From Mesobacillus subterraneus (lineage in GTDB: Bacteria; Bacillota; Bacilli; Bacillales; Cytobacillaceae), in contig NZ_RSFW01000019.1 in NCBI RefSeq assembly GCF_003937825.1, positions 1 to 64,000 on the forward strand: DNA of 64,000 nt. The letters are read 5' to 3'. This document shows, in pieces, positions 52,801-61,043 of the stretch; within the stretch, counting starts at the first letter, position 1, and each line of letters starts with the position of its first letter. Under the pieces are notes generated by a model, which was given only the letters and a program-made list of their open reading frames with translations, had not been told where the DNA came from and made no database searches. Made by a program: the position numbers and the translations under genes.

Positions 52801-55800
52801 CGGGACGATGACCTGGCCAGGAAGAATCGGGATTCCTGAAGTACTGTAGACTGGCAGACTGAAATCTTTCAGTCTCTCACCAGTATATACGTCAATAACA
52901 GAAAGGTTGCCGCTCGTCCCGGCAAAGAACAAGAGTCCATTTGCTGACACCGATCCATTGTTCAACGTTGTACCAACTGATCGGTTATTCCATAACTCTT
53001 CCCCGTTTTTTGCGTCAAATGCTCGCAAGACCGGCTGGCCTGCTGAACCGATGATCACCCTATTTTCATAGATGATCGGTGAACCTGCCTGTGTATCTCC
53101 AATCCCTGGAGTTTTCCATTTTTCCTTCCCGCTTTTTGCTTCAAGGGCATACAGCGTACCGGCTTCAGTATTGAAATTTGTGCCGGCTACATAAAGTGTT
53201 CCATTGTCATAAACAGGTTTGGAAGCAACCCCTTCATTAACAAGTGTTTTATTCCAAACTTCAGAGCCGTCTTCAATCCGTAAAGCTCTTAGTTTCTGAT
53301 TGTCATAGCTTCCAACAAAAAGCATTCCATCCCCGGCACTCGGACCGAAATACGTCGGCGCACTGAGGGCTGTATCCCATTTCTTTTCACCAGTTTCGGC
53401 GTTCAATGCCGTAAGCTTCGCACCATCAGTTAAATCCGATGCCACGAACAAAGTTCCTTCCAAGAATAATGGAGATTCATAGATTGGTTTTCCTCCAACT
53501 GCTGTCGTCCAGACGTTGCTTCCGGATTTCAGATCGAGCGCATAGATTTTTCCATCTTCCCCGCCAGACAGAAATACGGTATTCCCTTCAATTGTTGGAG
53601 ATGATCTGTTGGTCTTGCCTATCCTGACAGCCCATTTTTCTTCGCCTGTTGCAGCATCAAGAGCGACGGCGTAACCGCTGTCAGTAGTAAGTACTAATAC
53701 TTCTTTTGTAGCGGAAGGAGTCGAAAATAAGATTTTCCCTTTTCCTGAGGTGTCATAGGCCCAGCCTTTCTCAAGTGCATCAATATCGATGCCGTTTCGG
53801 GAGACAGCATTCCGATGCACGTTACCGTTTGCCATTTGCCAATCACCACTTGACTGTGATGCTTGAGGGCTCACTTTCACTTCAATAACAGCATTTGTTC
53901 CCGCATCTATTTCCTTTGCCAGACCGGTTATGCCCTCTCCTGATATTTGCAGGACATACTTACCGCCAGGCAGATTATTGATTTCGAACATTCCATTTTC
54001 ATCTGTCCGGTAAAATGGCAATGGAGTATCCATTACCCGGATATATGCATAAGGGACAGCTTTTCCAGATTCATCAGAAACCTTTCCTTTGAGGGAATAT
54101 GTCAGGGCATCTTCCAGGATCCAGTCAATAGATAAAGTTTCTCCTCTGTTCAGATTGATCGTGGTTTCAAACTCCTTGTAACCGAAGGATGAAATCCTTA
54201 CCTTATGGCTGCCCTCCCTGATTTTAAAGCTGAAGTTTCCTTCTTTTCCAATTTGTAAGGAAAGGCCTTCTTTTTCAATTTTTAACTCACCCTGGACAGG
54301 CTTTCCTTCCTTATTTTTTAATGACCCTTTTAATTCTCCAGCAAAGGCTGTTTCAGTAACCGCCTGATAGATATTCATGATGCCGCTGCCATAGGAGTCA
54401 TTCGGCAGGCTGCCCATATGCGGTTCTACCCTTGCTGTCTGGATAAGCGTTTCTTTTACCTGGTCAACTGTCAGGTTGGGATTTGCCTGCAGCAGTAATG
54501 CAATCCCTCCAGTAACATGAGGGGTTGCCATGGAAGTCCCGCTGATTGTATGGTACTTTCCTTCATTCCGTTTTGCCGGCCATGCTGAATAAATTTTGTG
54601 GCCAGGTGCGGAAATATCCGGTTTGATGATTCGCCGTTCCTGTCCGTTTTCATCTTTCCAGAAAACCGGCCCTCTGCTTGAAAAATAGGCGGTTTGGTCA
54701 TGGATATCAGTCGCGCCGACAGCAAATGTTTCTGGGAAACTTCCTGGTGATCCGATTGTCTGCGAACCAGGACCATCATTTCCCGCAGCGAAAGATGGGA
54801 AAATTCCTGCTGCTATCCATGCTTTCACATCTTCGTAGAATTCAAGATTATAAGTATTTGAATTTCCCCAGGAGTTATTGACGACATGCGGAGCCTTAGA
54901 CGGGTCCCCGCCAGGAGCCATGAACCACTGGAATGCCTGGTGGATGGCTGAGAGAGTTGTGGATCCGCCATCATTGAAGATCTTCGCAGCGATCCATTCT
55001 GCTTCCGGAGCTACACCGATAGGTTCGCCAGCTCCGCCGCCAACTGCCGAACCGGCTACATGTGTTCCATGGCCATTTCCATCATTCGGGGTTGCGTAAT
55101 TTTGTCCTGATAAATCAATCCATGAATATTGATGATTGCCATCCCGGCCGCGGTAATTGTGCTTAAGAGCTTCATGATTGCCATCCACTCCTGAGTCCAT
55201 GATACCAACGACAATCCCTTCCCCTTTTAATCCGTACTGTCCCCATACCTTTGGAGCATAGATTTTCTCTAATCCCCACTGAGGTAGTTTTGGAGGGTTT
55301 TCTTCTACTGTAACCTCTGGCAAACTCAATGTCTCATCCAGAGAGATCTCCGCTATGTCATCACGCTGGTTCAATTCTTCTAGTGCTTCCTTTGTAATGG
55401 TTGCAGAAATTCCGTTAATGATCCAAAGTGATTCTTTCTTTTTTGCTTTTCCCTTCGTTTCAAGTGAAGCCAGCGCGTTTTGGACCCCTTTTTGGGAATG
55501 ACTCGCTTTTTCTTTAAGGTGGTCCTGTACGGCCTGAATTTTATCAGCCCGCTTTTTCTTGGTCTTTACTTGAGGATACACCTGGTTGAGGTCCGGCTTT
55601 TCCTTCATTCTGATGATGACATCGATTTCTTTTTTCTTACCAAAAGCTGTTTGAAGAGTGGCTTCTTTCTCTTCCCTTTCTTTCCCATTTTCCTCAGCCC
55701 CTTTTAATGGTGGCGGCTCGATGCCCAGACCTTTAAGCAATGATGTCAGTTCTTCATCCTCTTGGGTTTCTTTTTGCTCAGGTTCTCCAGTTTTGTGTTG

Positions 55801-55962
55801 CTGTTCTCGCTGTTTCTCAAAAATCAGTTCTTCTTCTGAAAAACTCTTCGGTTTCGGGTCTGCTGCATAGGCCAACTGGCTGGAAAAGGTAGAAAAAATC
55901 ATCATTATAGCCAGTATGATAGCTGAAATCTTTCTTGATGTTTGCTTCGTCTTTCTTCTCAT
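46846..55962 (-). CDS. Giant secreted S8 subtilisin-like peptidase with five super-repeats
   Basis: 3,038 residues. A signal peptide (cleavage after AYA near residue 33) and an I9-type propeptide (about 90-220) precede an S8 domain with Asp256 (GIMDSGVD), His298 (GNGHGTHVAG) and Ser477 (ISGTSMATPHV). A carboxypeptidase-regulatory-like region and a PQQ-type beta-propeller (about 700-1065; GEEKWAV, DGSEVWN, NGEELWN) follow. Then come five copies of a 200-residue GATase1/flavodoxin-like domain, starting near residues 1227, 1599, 1976, 2351 and 2732, each followed or preceded by one or two CarboxypepD_reg-like domains, and a C-terminal Ig-like domain. No sorting motif is seen. ATG 55962 follows GGGGGTG. 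Probably a large secreted or wall-associated protease with substrate-binding modules; the physiological target is unknown. Confidence 0.88.
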   Translation of the reverse strand: MRRKTKQTSRKISAIILAIMMIFSTFSSQLAYAADPKPKSFSEEELIFEKQREQQHKTGEPEQKETQEDEELTSLLKGLGIEPPPLKGAEENGKEREEKEATLQTAFGKKKEIDVIIRMKEKPDLNQVYPQVKTKKKRADKIQAVQDHLKEKASHSQKGVQNALASLETKGKAKKKESLWIINGISATITKEALEELNQRDDIAEISLDETLSLPEVTVEENPPKLPQWGLEKIYAPKVWGQYGLKGEGIVVGIMDSGVDGNHEALKHNYRGRDGNHQYSWIDLSGQNYATPNDGNGHGTHVAGSAVGGGAGEPIGVAPEAEWIAAKIFNDGGSTTLSAIHQAFQWFMAPGGDPSKAPHVVNNSWGNSNTYNLEFYEDVKAWIAAGIFPSFAAGNDGPGSQTIGSPGSFPETFAVGATDIHDQTAYFSSRGPVFWKDENGQERRIIKPDISAPGHKIYSAWPAKRNEGKYHTISGTSMATPHVTGGIALLLQANPNLTVDQVKETLIQTARVEPHMGSLPNDSYGSGIMNIYQAVTETAFAGELKGSLKNKEGKPVQGELKIEKEGLSLQIGKEGNFSFKIREGSHKVRISSFGYKEFETTINLNRGETLSIDWILEDALTYSLKGKVSDESGKAVPYAYIRVMDTPLPFYRTDENGMFEINNLPGGKYVLQISGEGITGLAKEIDAGTNAVIEVKVSPQASQSSGDWQMANGNVHRNAVSRNGIDIDALEKGWAYDTSGKGKILFSTPSATKEVLVLTTDSGYAVALDAATGEEKWAVRIGKTNRSSPTIEGNTVFLSGGEDGKIYALDLKSGSNVWTTAVGGKPIYESPLFLEGTLFVASDLTDGAKLTALNAETGEKKWDTALSAPTYFGPSAGDGMLFVGSYDNQKLRALRIEDGSEVWNKTLVNEGVASKPVYDNGTLYVAGTNFNTEAGTLYALEAKSGKEKWKTPGIGDTQAGSPIIYENRVIIGSAGQPVLRAFDAKNGEELWNNRSVGTTLNNGSVSANGLLFFAGTSGNLSVIDVYTGERLKDFSLPVYSTSGIPILPGQVIVPHQAGIQSYSSPGIIKGSLKDSSGKAIKGSVTVAETGKTVSADNDGNYVLKHQPGEYTISASFYGKKQMIETINLVSGYQNTRNYQFEEAEKGSFALKITDKRTQEPVVGAEIKLNGSPIEGKTNTEGTFAVNDVFEGTYTATIALNGYKNGQTEVEVTAGEKTEMTFELQPIDIAVLDDYKSEITNLLNANGYIAEERGWEIADDPGRYKVIYLNGGYGSDGAKPSEEQFKKLLQNAKEQNVSIIFTDQWGANYGSIHHLKDFIQDPKELGHDYDGGEVRIQVEAEHPIFKGYKPGDRISVLEHNADFAWFNQYSGRTIGKIGNTDLGFVGSGVAYNAISEESAHLLLSSHSTVPWESAKAWYRGQQQILFNSIDYLYSATFGKITGTVTNPSGEPVEGTIEVIETGVKTKTDKNGSFTFFHDEGDFTIEIRAKGLGSKTARVTVAKGAVENVEIVLGESERGVLTGIVTDSLSGMQLQDVTVSVKNEAGEPFTEVQTGANGRYELSGLEEESYTLVFSKEGYIAHSQNVDVARHSGELDIQLHTMPSVGVVGDYFSADKNFKAMFREIGVNVLDIQPADLVRRMAEFDVIFFNEPTSALNKKVFDEMMAAADQSETSLIFGDAYWSGSGINHLVNHRQDPKMRNTIRKTNEAAQYKILEEHPIFSGAAAGEIVEILTPSSSAVGYFKDYSGYPLAEIKHEGLDTTHGLGVAYKPRSGRSVELLMSGHGFTSYHGAKDYTDEGKQMLINAVLWAANVEFPVVSGTILDEAGQPLKAEIKVKGEPFQTQSSVENGGFSIAINEGEYELEVNAFGYAPKMVKVTANQESNPLSISMEVAENTGSISGTVENLKDGNAIEGAKVILIGNPREAASNLQGQYNLTKIEPGDYTLRVEKAGYVRQDIPVKITDKQKAAVNVKLRPSPTVGVIVDLTASGTTYKQYLEERGYKVISMDYKELDKLDEVDVVFANSDYAPSLVPSKDVFLAFQKALDEKRISVIWTGQAGGRGSIRYLQDYMDDPKTIFEHNNKPGAQGTVLGEHPLTSGYETGDTIEIPAKSGYYYGFSGYSGTTVVDFSHSQTGEKGSMVAYKGRTTDSVEILLANMTISHVFKPNESFDPSREQLLANALNWAIDEKEALVGELHGTVRNENGPLKATVTVNETGKTYETDDDGKFFAALEEGTYTLTVEAFGHSGTEFSIVIDNGELISKSFTIQSVDSGILTGRIVDASTKDPIAEARIEVLGTPVSVKTNAEGNYQATLPSGSYEVRVIATGYAPTFQSVEITKDQQAELNVNLVVSEKIALLANPYQSDKILPFLESNGYEADLYPYTEFESLIDEIPNYKLVIVNDTTTSMNKDRLRAMIDKANARGVSMIFTAMFGGPIGDLRDAYGDPQALVNSYADKEINLRVDESHPILKGFNEGDEIPFLLNPKGAVQYSVYQNYSGTSLATLTNPVKGELGSTIGYKFSSSNSVHILLSALKIGNYGHPNDRWTDHAKAIYLNAIDFALTASQGEIKGTVKDTQGKPVAGALVSIEGTNMKTTTNAEGMYRFGIGVGEYAVKVQARGFAEQTKQAEVADLGNSADVNFTLEAINGADFSGSIMSKKEKSAIAGALLTLIPKDQPDFYLEARSDEKGSFRFENLLPGEYTLKVSAEGYLQEAIEVEIGEDDKETNIDLNAFEAAVLGDVNGSLTALLNGQKLYAEEKGWDILGNVGKYEVILVNTNKGTKEQFQQLISESDEHKTTLVFTGSWGVAEGSIPRLSEIEGKPEMDQQGYNEGAVYLNSANKHPIFEGLNTDPDGRIKIHAARSPYSTFKNYPGIAVASLSVDDKSKGESIAYEFRSKEHMHLLMSSFAVTNIIGPDYGWTQEGRQVFINALRWSKDATQEIPSAPAFDQEELIVKGEPATITGMADSGTTIHIYEQQGNKVTLIDSVKTGNDGKFSITLDLANGTHTLISEAENFAGKMTSLKTMKLIITGKPEKKDKAS

Positions 55963-55971
55963 TTCTTGCAC

Positions 55972-56378
55972 CCCCTGAGTATTTGATTATCGAAGAAATA
56001 CTGCAAAATTTTGTAAATTCCTTTAAATATAAAGAATATTTTAACTTTTCAGACTAAAATAACCCGAAAGAACTATTAAGCATTGTGACTTTAGAAGGAT
56101 AGTCCTTAATTTATTGAAGATTTGTAAACGGTCTGATTATTTTTAAACATACCTCGATACATGTCCATTCCTTTCTAAATTTCATGCATATAAATATATA
56201 AAAGCTATATTGACTGTCATATTCTTTCTATTTTTAAGGTTCATCGTAACTATGCGTCTATTATCAACTCAACTTAAAAAGATGCTTGCGTGTGGTACGG
56301 TAACCTATCGACAAGCACACTAAAACATTATTCACGGAGAAACCTCATTATGGAAAAGATTTGGCAGGCTAAAAGGAT
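55972..56378. other. AT-rich intergenic region
   Basis: About 400 bp between divergent genes with long A/T runs. It must contain both promoters. I see no ORF with ribosome site, no known RNA motif and no repeat. Confidence 0.6.
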
Positions 56379-57758
56379 GTGAAAAGGATGATTATACTTA
56401 TTAGTGATTTACACTTAATGGACGGAACTGCAGGTAGGCATCATGTTGAATCTGAACTTTTCAGAGATACTTTTATTGAACTTGCCCGCCAGGCAAATGC
56501 TGCGCTGAATCATTTAAATACAGACGATATGAGTATTAAAATAGTTCTTTTAGGGGATATTTTTGATGTGATAAGGACAGAAAGATGGTTCCAAGAAAAA
56601 GTTGGAAGTGAAATAATTGAAGTTCCTTTATCTGATCGTCCATGGGGAAATACAGCTAATAAGAAAACAGAAGCGGTAGCCTATGATATTTTGAGTAATA
56701 TAATGAAAGAGAATAAGGAGATAATATCAATTCTATCCGGAAGAGAATGGAAAGAGCTAGGATTTCCAAAACGTCCCGAAATCGTTTACATTCCGGGAAA
56801 TCATGATCGTTTATGTAGTGTATATCCCGCTTTGAGAAAACGAGTAATCAATGAACTCAACTTGCAAGGTTTGTCGTCAAAGAATGATCAATTTCCTACT
56901 TATTTTCTGGACGAACAGCATGGGGTGTTTGCGCGGCATGGGCACGAATGGGACCCATTTAATTTTGAAGGAGATCACAAAAACCTAAAAAGTTATATGC
57001 AAACCCCAATTGGTGACGTGATCGCAGCTGAGATTGCCTCAAAACTCCCTATAGTGGTGGGTAAAAGGCTAAGAGAGTTAAGCCTTTCAGAGAAAGATAT
57101 CAATCAAATATGCAATAATTTTAGGAATCTATTTGATGTCAGACCTATTTCTGCAATTATTCCTTGGCTCTCATATCAAGTTAAACGGTATGAAGAGTTT
57201 GGGGACCTTGTACAAGATGCCATTAATTCGGCATTTCGGCAAGTCGGAGAGGAATTCATGGAAATTCCTTTTGTTAAGGAGTGGATAAAAAAACATGATC
57301 GCTTCTGGCATCCTCTTGATAACGGTGATAAAGTGCAGCTGATAGGTACTCTATTAAGAACATTTGATATATCAAATTCGGTGTGGAAGCTACAGCTTTT
57401 TGACAAATGGGATACAGTCAAGGAATTCGTCCACGAAAGCAAATATCTCGCTGGTGCAAAAGAAGATTTAGAATACTTGCCTGAAAAATACCAATACGTA
57501 CTTTATGGTCATACACATGACCCTTATAAAAAGACAATAGGCATTGTTAAAGAAAAAAATAGAGCAAAACAAAAAGAACGGGTTTATTTGAACACAGGCA
57601 CATGGAGGCCCAAATATCATCAGGCTCTTAAGGAAAATGGTTTCTCGAAATGGAACAACCTAACGTATACTATTATCTATAAGCCCGGAGAGATGTTCGC
57701 AGGTACACCAGTTAAGACTCCTTTATTTGAGCTGTGGACTGGTACAATCAATAATTAG
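56379..57758 (+). CDS. Calcineurin-like metallophosphoesterase
   Basis: 459 residues. All metal-site motifs are present in order: SDLHLMDG, GDIFD, PGNHDRL (near residue 146), RHGHEWD and GHTHDPY (near 376). Hydrolyses a phosphate ester; the substrate cannot be told. It is longer than minimal family members because of a helical insert between HEWD and GHTH. GTG 56379 and ATG 56388 are both possible, as AAAAGG precedes each. The gene is visibly AT-richer than its neighbours and sits beside an interspersed repeat, which may point to acquisition by transfer. Confidence 0.8.
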   Translation: MKRMIILISDLHLMDGTAGRHHVESELFRDTFIELARQANAALNHLNTDDMSIKIVLLGDIFDVIRTERWFQEKVGSEIIEVPLSDRPWGNTANKKTEAVAYDILSNIMKENKEIISILSGREWKELGFPKRPEIVYIPGNHDRLCSVYPALRKRVINELNLQGLSSKNDQFPTYFLDEQHGVFARHGHEWDPFNFEGDHKNLKSYMQTPIGDVIAAEIASKLPIVVGKRLRELSLSEKDINQICNNFRNLFDVRPISAIIPWLSYQVKRYEEFGDLVQDAINSAFRQVGEEFMEIPFVKEWIKKHDRFWHPLDNGDKVQLIGTLLRTFDISNSVWKLQLFDKWDTVKEFVHESKYLAGAKEDLEYLPEKYQYVLYGHTHDPYKKTIGIVKEKNRAKQKERVYLNTGTWRPKYHQALKENGFSKWNNLTYTIIYKPGEMFAGTPVKTPLFELWTGTINN

Positions 57759-57791
57759 GAACCATAATGGCTGACTAGAAAATTACATCAG

Positions 57792-57825
57792 AAGACCCTA
57801 AAATGGTCTTTCTTTTTTTTTTGAC
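57792..57825 (+). terminator. Terminator after the metallophosphoesterase gene
   Basis: GAAGACC, loop, GGTCTTTC then a 9-10 nt T-run. Confidence 0.8.
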
Positions 57826-57917
57826 TTCAGCGAAAAACATTTACCGGCGTAAATAAAAATGCCGTATTTGCAGCTATTACGGACATTATTTTTCTATAGG
57901 CTCTGTTAAATTTGGTT

Positions 57918-58104
57918 GTTGAATTCCGTTACAGGCGCTTCGCTTTCCGCGGGAAGAATATGAAAAAGACCAACTGCCGTCTTTTTCATAAGCAATTCTT
58001 CCTCGGGGCTGGCGCTGAGCCTCCTCGCCGCCGTTGGCGTCTGCGGGGTCTTACCTGTCAAGCTGATCCCGCACGAGTCTACGCGCTTTCCACTACAATC
58101 CACA
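57918..58104. repeat. Interspersed palindromic repeat, copy B, with hairpin insert
   Basis: Same element as 21483-21612, in opposite orientation: GTTGAATTCCGTTACAGGCG at the left end and TCTGCGGGGTCTTACCTGTC inside match copy A in reverse complement. It is longer by about 50 bp because an imperfect hairpin, GAAGAAT...ATTCTTC with GAAAAAGAC...GTCTTTTTC (57953-58001), is inserted. Confidence 0.85.
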
Positions 58105-58311
58105 GGTGTTAATATTAACATTGTACTTTAACAGACATTCATGCAAATAAATTGGCACATAAGGGAATGAAAACTATCCCCCCTTGTCAATAAAGTTATT
58201 GCGGTTGGCGTCAAGAGGTCATGGCTCTGTGATGCTGCGAGCTCTATTAACAGACGGACCCCAACGCCTGGTGCACATATGATCATTTTCAGTATTTGGA
58301 AGATTGCAATT

Positions 58312-59151
58312 TTATCTAACTGGAATTACTTGGGCATTGCAAGCTGTCTCATAGAATTCAATTGGTCCTGCCTGGTCAATAATGACTTTCCTTTTGCCTT
58401 TAAGCTTCATTTCATTAAGGCAGCAATGAAGCAGAGATACGCCAATCCCCTCAGACCTCCTGTTAAGAGCGGTTCCCATCGGACCAAAATGGCCATTGGT
58501 ATTGTATACAGCAAATCCAACTATTTTGCCCGATGAATCCTTTGCAATAATAATAGGAGGGTGAAGCTGAGAGAATGCGTTTTTTATAGATTCGTTCCAG
58601 CGGCCGGAAAATTCCTCCTCGATAAACCGCATCAAACCATCGGCATCCAAGTTCGTTACTTTCCTTATGTTCCTGTAAGATATTTCAGGAGCAGTATAAT
58701 CAGAAAGATTTACCAGCATATCCCTTGATACAGCTGCAAGAGACAAAAGAGCATGACTTTGCTCCTGAGACAATAACCCTTCTGTAAGACCCGTAGTTAT
58801 TAATGCCTTAATTACATGCCCCAAATTGAGATAGATTTGATTATAGGAATTCATATAGTTGATTGAAACTTGGAGCACTTGCTTTGTCTCAGTACTGACT
58901 GGTGACTTAAAAGGTTTAAATAAAATCCCTGGAGTTGAGTTCTCCGCCCGTATTATTGAATTTTTTAGTGAAACAATATCAATGCCAGTTTTCTCCTTTG
59001 CTTCTTTAACAGGAGTAGAACCATCATCCAAACAACCTATCAATAAGTGCGCAGGCAACAAACAACTGCTTTTTGTTTTGATTCTCTCCTGATCAGCAAG
59101 TTCGATTGCTTTTGCCAATTGTCTTGTGAACTTCACATTCTTATAATCCAT
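58312..59151 (-). CDS. Clp N-domain fused to a GNAT acetyltransferase
   Basis: 279 residues. Residues 1-150 contain two Clp_N-type repeats (FTRQLAKAIELADQERIKTKS, then LLPAHLLIGCL, and later STETKQVLQVSINYMNS with LGHVIKALIT), the domain that ClpA/ClpC use to bind adaptors. Residues 165-279 are a GNAT acyltransferase (RNIRKVTNLDADGLMRFIEE, IVGFAVYNTNGHFGP, GIGVSLLHCCLNEM) with the acetyl-CoA loop NRRSEGIGVSLL. There is no AAA+ domain. Perhaps Clp adaptor binding is used to place an acetylation activity; this is inference. Rare fusion. Confidence 0.75.
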   Translation of the reverse strand: MDYKNVKFTRQLAKAIELADQERIKTKSSCLLPAHLLIGCLDDGSTPVKEAKEKTGIDIVSLKNSIIRAENSTPGILFKPFKSPVSTETKQVLQVSINYMNSYNQIYLNLGHVIKALITTGLTEGLLSQEQSHALLSLAAVSRDMLVNLSDYTAPEISYRNIRKVTNLDADGLMRFIEEEFSGRWNESIKNAFSQLHPPIIIAKDSSGKIVGFAVYNTNGHFGPMGTALNRRSEGIGVSLLHCCLNEMKLKGKRKVIIDQAGPIEFYETACNAQVIPVR

Positions 59152-59310
59152 CCACAGCCTCCTATCGAAAAGTTGAGTAATTTTTTTTGAAAGCTTACTG
59201 AAATGCTTTTTTTACTTTTATTTCTGAGAATAAACCTCTTTTTCCTTCTTGTATGATAGAACCTTCATTTTTTACAGAATGGATGGAGTTAACCATAATA
59301 TTTTCTGGTT

Positions 59311-60276
59311 TCAAGCACTAACTTTTAAGCTCTTTACTTTCTTCCTGATGGTCGAGTAGCTGTGTAGGGCCATTCCCAGCATGACGACAAAGATGCCAAA
59401 CCAAGATAATGGTGAAGGCAGCGGCATGGATAAAATAACAAGTTCTCCAGCCAGCGCGAAGAGGACCTCCATTGCCTGTGTAGCTTCAACTGCAGCAAGC
59501 TTTTGCATATTCCCCCTGACCATGTCAGTGGCTTTGAAGAAAAGGATGGTGGCAATCACTCCTGAGCTTAAGGCTACTAACAATGACTGGTAACTCTGGT
59601 TCATGGATGGCGGACCTTCGGTATATAGTCCATACAATGAGAGCAGAAACCAGAATGGCAAACTGGCCAGTGTCATGCCAAGGACCCGCTGGTAGGCATC
59701 TAATGAACCCTTTGTAAAATCCATCATCTTACGATTGCCCATCGGGTATGCAAAAGAGGCGATTAATACGGGCACAATGCCCAGCAAGGCAGTTTCGATT
59801 GGAATATGCTTTGCATGCTCAAGCTGCATGAGCAAGACTCCCAGCAGGATAATCATAGACATTCCAAGGCCTTTCAAGGGTAATTTCGCCCTCACCTTTA
59901 CCAAACGGTTGTTGCTGTGCCGGGTTTCATAAAACAAAGGCGTTAGCAGAGCTCCCGAAATGATGGTAATCTGCCAGGTACCTGCTATTAGCCAGCCTGG
60001 CGAATAGGCTGCTGCATAAGTCAATGGAGCGTAAAATAGAACAAAGCCGACAAAACTCCACAGCAGCCAGGGAACCGGGTTTTGTTTCATCGACAGCAAT
60101 AAGGGTTTCAAATTCCTTCTTAGAATTACGATCATCAGCAAGAATGGAACCATGAAAATATAGCGTAGAGAAGCACTCCAAATCCAGCTTCCCCCTGATA
60201 ATTCCATCGATTGATTCAGGACGAATGTGAATGCAAAAAAGAACGCCGCAAAAATACCGAAGATTATTGGTCCCAT
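59311..60276 (-). CDS. EmrE-type multidrug resistance efflux transporter family protein (DMT)
   Basis: 321 residues, about ten membrane helices. FAFTFVLNQSMELSGGSWIWSAS and SFVGFVLFYAPLTYAAAYSPGW, then the second half GNRKMMDFTKGSLDAYQRV and VRGNMQKLAAVEATQAMEV, match the 'multidrug resistance efflux transporter' DMT family (PF13536-like). Exports drugs or cellular metabolites; substrate unknown. I start at ATG 60276, since the long in-frame ORF adds 19 residues without a ribosome site and the family begins at MGPIIFG. Single gene. Confidence 0.82.
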   Translation of the reverse strand: MGPIIFGIFAAFFFAFTFVLNQSMELSGGSWIWSASLRYIFMVPFLLMIVILRRNLKPLLLSMKQNPVPWLLWSFVGFVLFYAPLTYAAAYSPGWLIAGTWQITIISGALLTPLFYETRHSNNRLVKVRAKLPLKGLGMSMIILLGVLLMQLEHAKHIPIETALLGIVPVLIASFAYPMGNRKMMDFTKGSLDAYQRVLGMTLASLPFWFLLSLYGLYTEGPPSMNQSYQSLLVALSSGVIATILFFKATDMVRGNMQKLAAVEATQAMEVLFALAGELVILSMPLPSPLSWFGIFVVMLGMALHSYSTIRKKVKSLKVSA

Positions 60277-60347
60277 CCAATCAAGTCCCTTCGTTTTTCT
60301 ATCAAATATAGCATAAAAGATTAATTTTAACACCAGCTTTTTCCATA

Positions 60348-60376
60348 AAAAAAACGCCTGAAGGACCAGGCGTCAA
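60348..60376 (-). terminator. Terminator after the RDD gene
   Basis: Minus strand GACGCCTGGTC, short loop, TTCAGGCGTTTTTTT. Confidence 0.85.
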
Positions 60377-60378
60377 AT

Positions 60379-60810
60379 CTAGAATGTATTTTTTTCGCGG
60401 CTTAACTCTTCAGGCTTTTCATACGTCACATAGGTGCCGGCAATGAAGTCATGAAGCGACCTTTTGTCCTGGCGAAGACCCACCATAAAGGCACTGACGA
60501 TTACCCCGATACCAAGCGTTAGCGTATAAACGATTCCTGCAACGATTGTCCGCATGATCATGGCACCGAAACCGAGCTTCTTACCGTTCACTTTCGCGAT
60601 TCTTACACCAACAATCCTCTTTCCTATTGTATAACCGTACCATAATATTGGTACAAGCAATGTATAAAGAAAGTTTAATGACTGCGTGAAAAGATTTTCA
60701 TCCCAGCTTCCTGTAGCCAAATAGCTGATGATTAAAAGCGGTACTCCGATTATGAGTCCATCTAAAATTGATGCCCCCAGTCTTACCCAAAAACCTGCCG
60801 GACTGTTCAT
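60379..60810 (-). CDS. RDD family membrane protein
   Basis: 143 residues, three membrane helices. FWVRLGASILDGLIIG at the N-terminus gives the R-D-D arrangement (Arg, Asp, then later RQDKRSLHDFIAGT). Function of RDD proteins is unknown; some are transporters or bind partners. ATG with GGAGGAAATCAGT. Single gene. Confidence 0.88.
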   Translation of the reverse strand: MNSPAGFWVRLGASILDGLIIGVPLLIISYLATGSWDENLFTQSLNFLYTLLVPILWYGYTIGKRIVGVRIAKVNGKKLGFGAMIMRTIVAGIVYTLTLGIGVIVSAFMVGLRQDKRSLHDFIAGTYVTYEKPEELSREKNTF

Positions 60811-61043
60811 ACTGATTTCCTCCTGGTTGGTAAAGTTTGTTAGAAATCACTTTTTTGTAGTGTCTGTTTCAAATAAATCATTCGGCTTCATCGTAAGCCA
60901 AGGATGGATGAGGTTTTACACAATACTAATACATAATACATTAAGGGAAATTTTATTCTTGTTTTTTGGATCGTTCTTTGCCACTTTCTTTTTGTTTATT
61001 TTATTTCTGTATAACATTCATTCTTCTATCAAAAATTGTTCCT

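Noticed and set aside
57906-58121. ORFs in both strands of the repeat copy B
   Set aside because: They lie in a palindromic non-coding repeat shared with 21483-21612.
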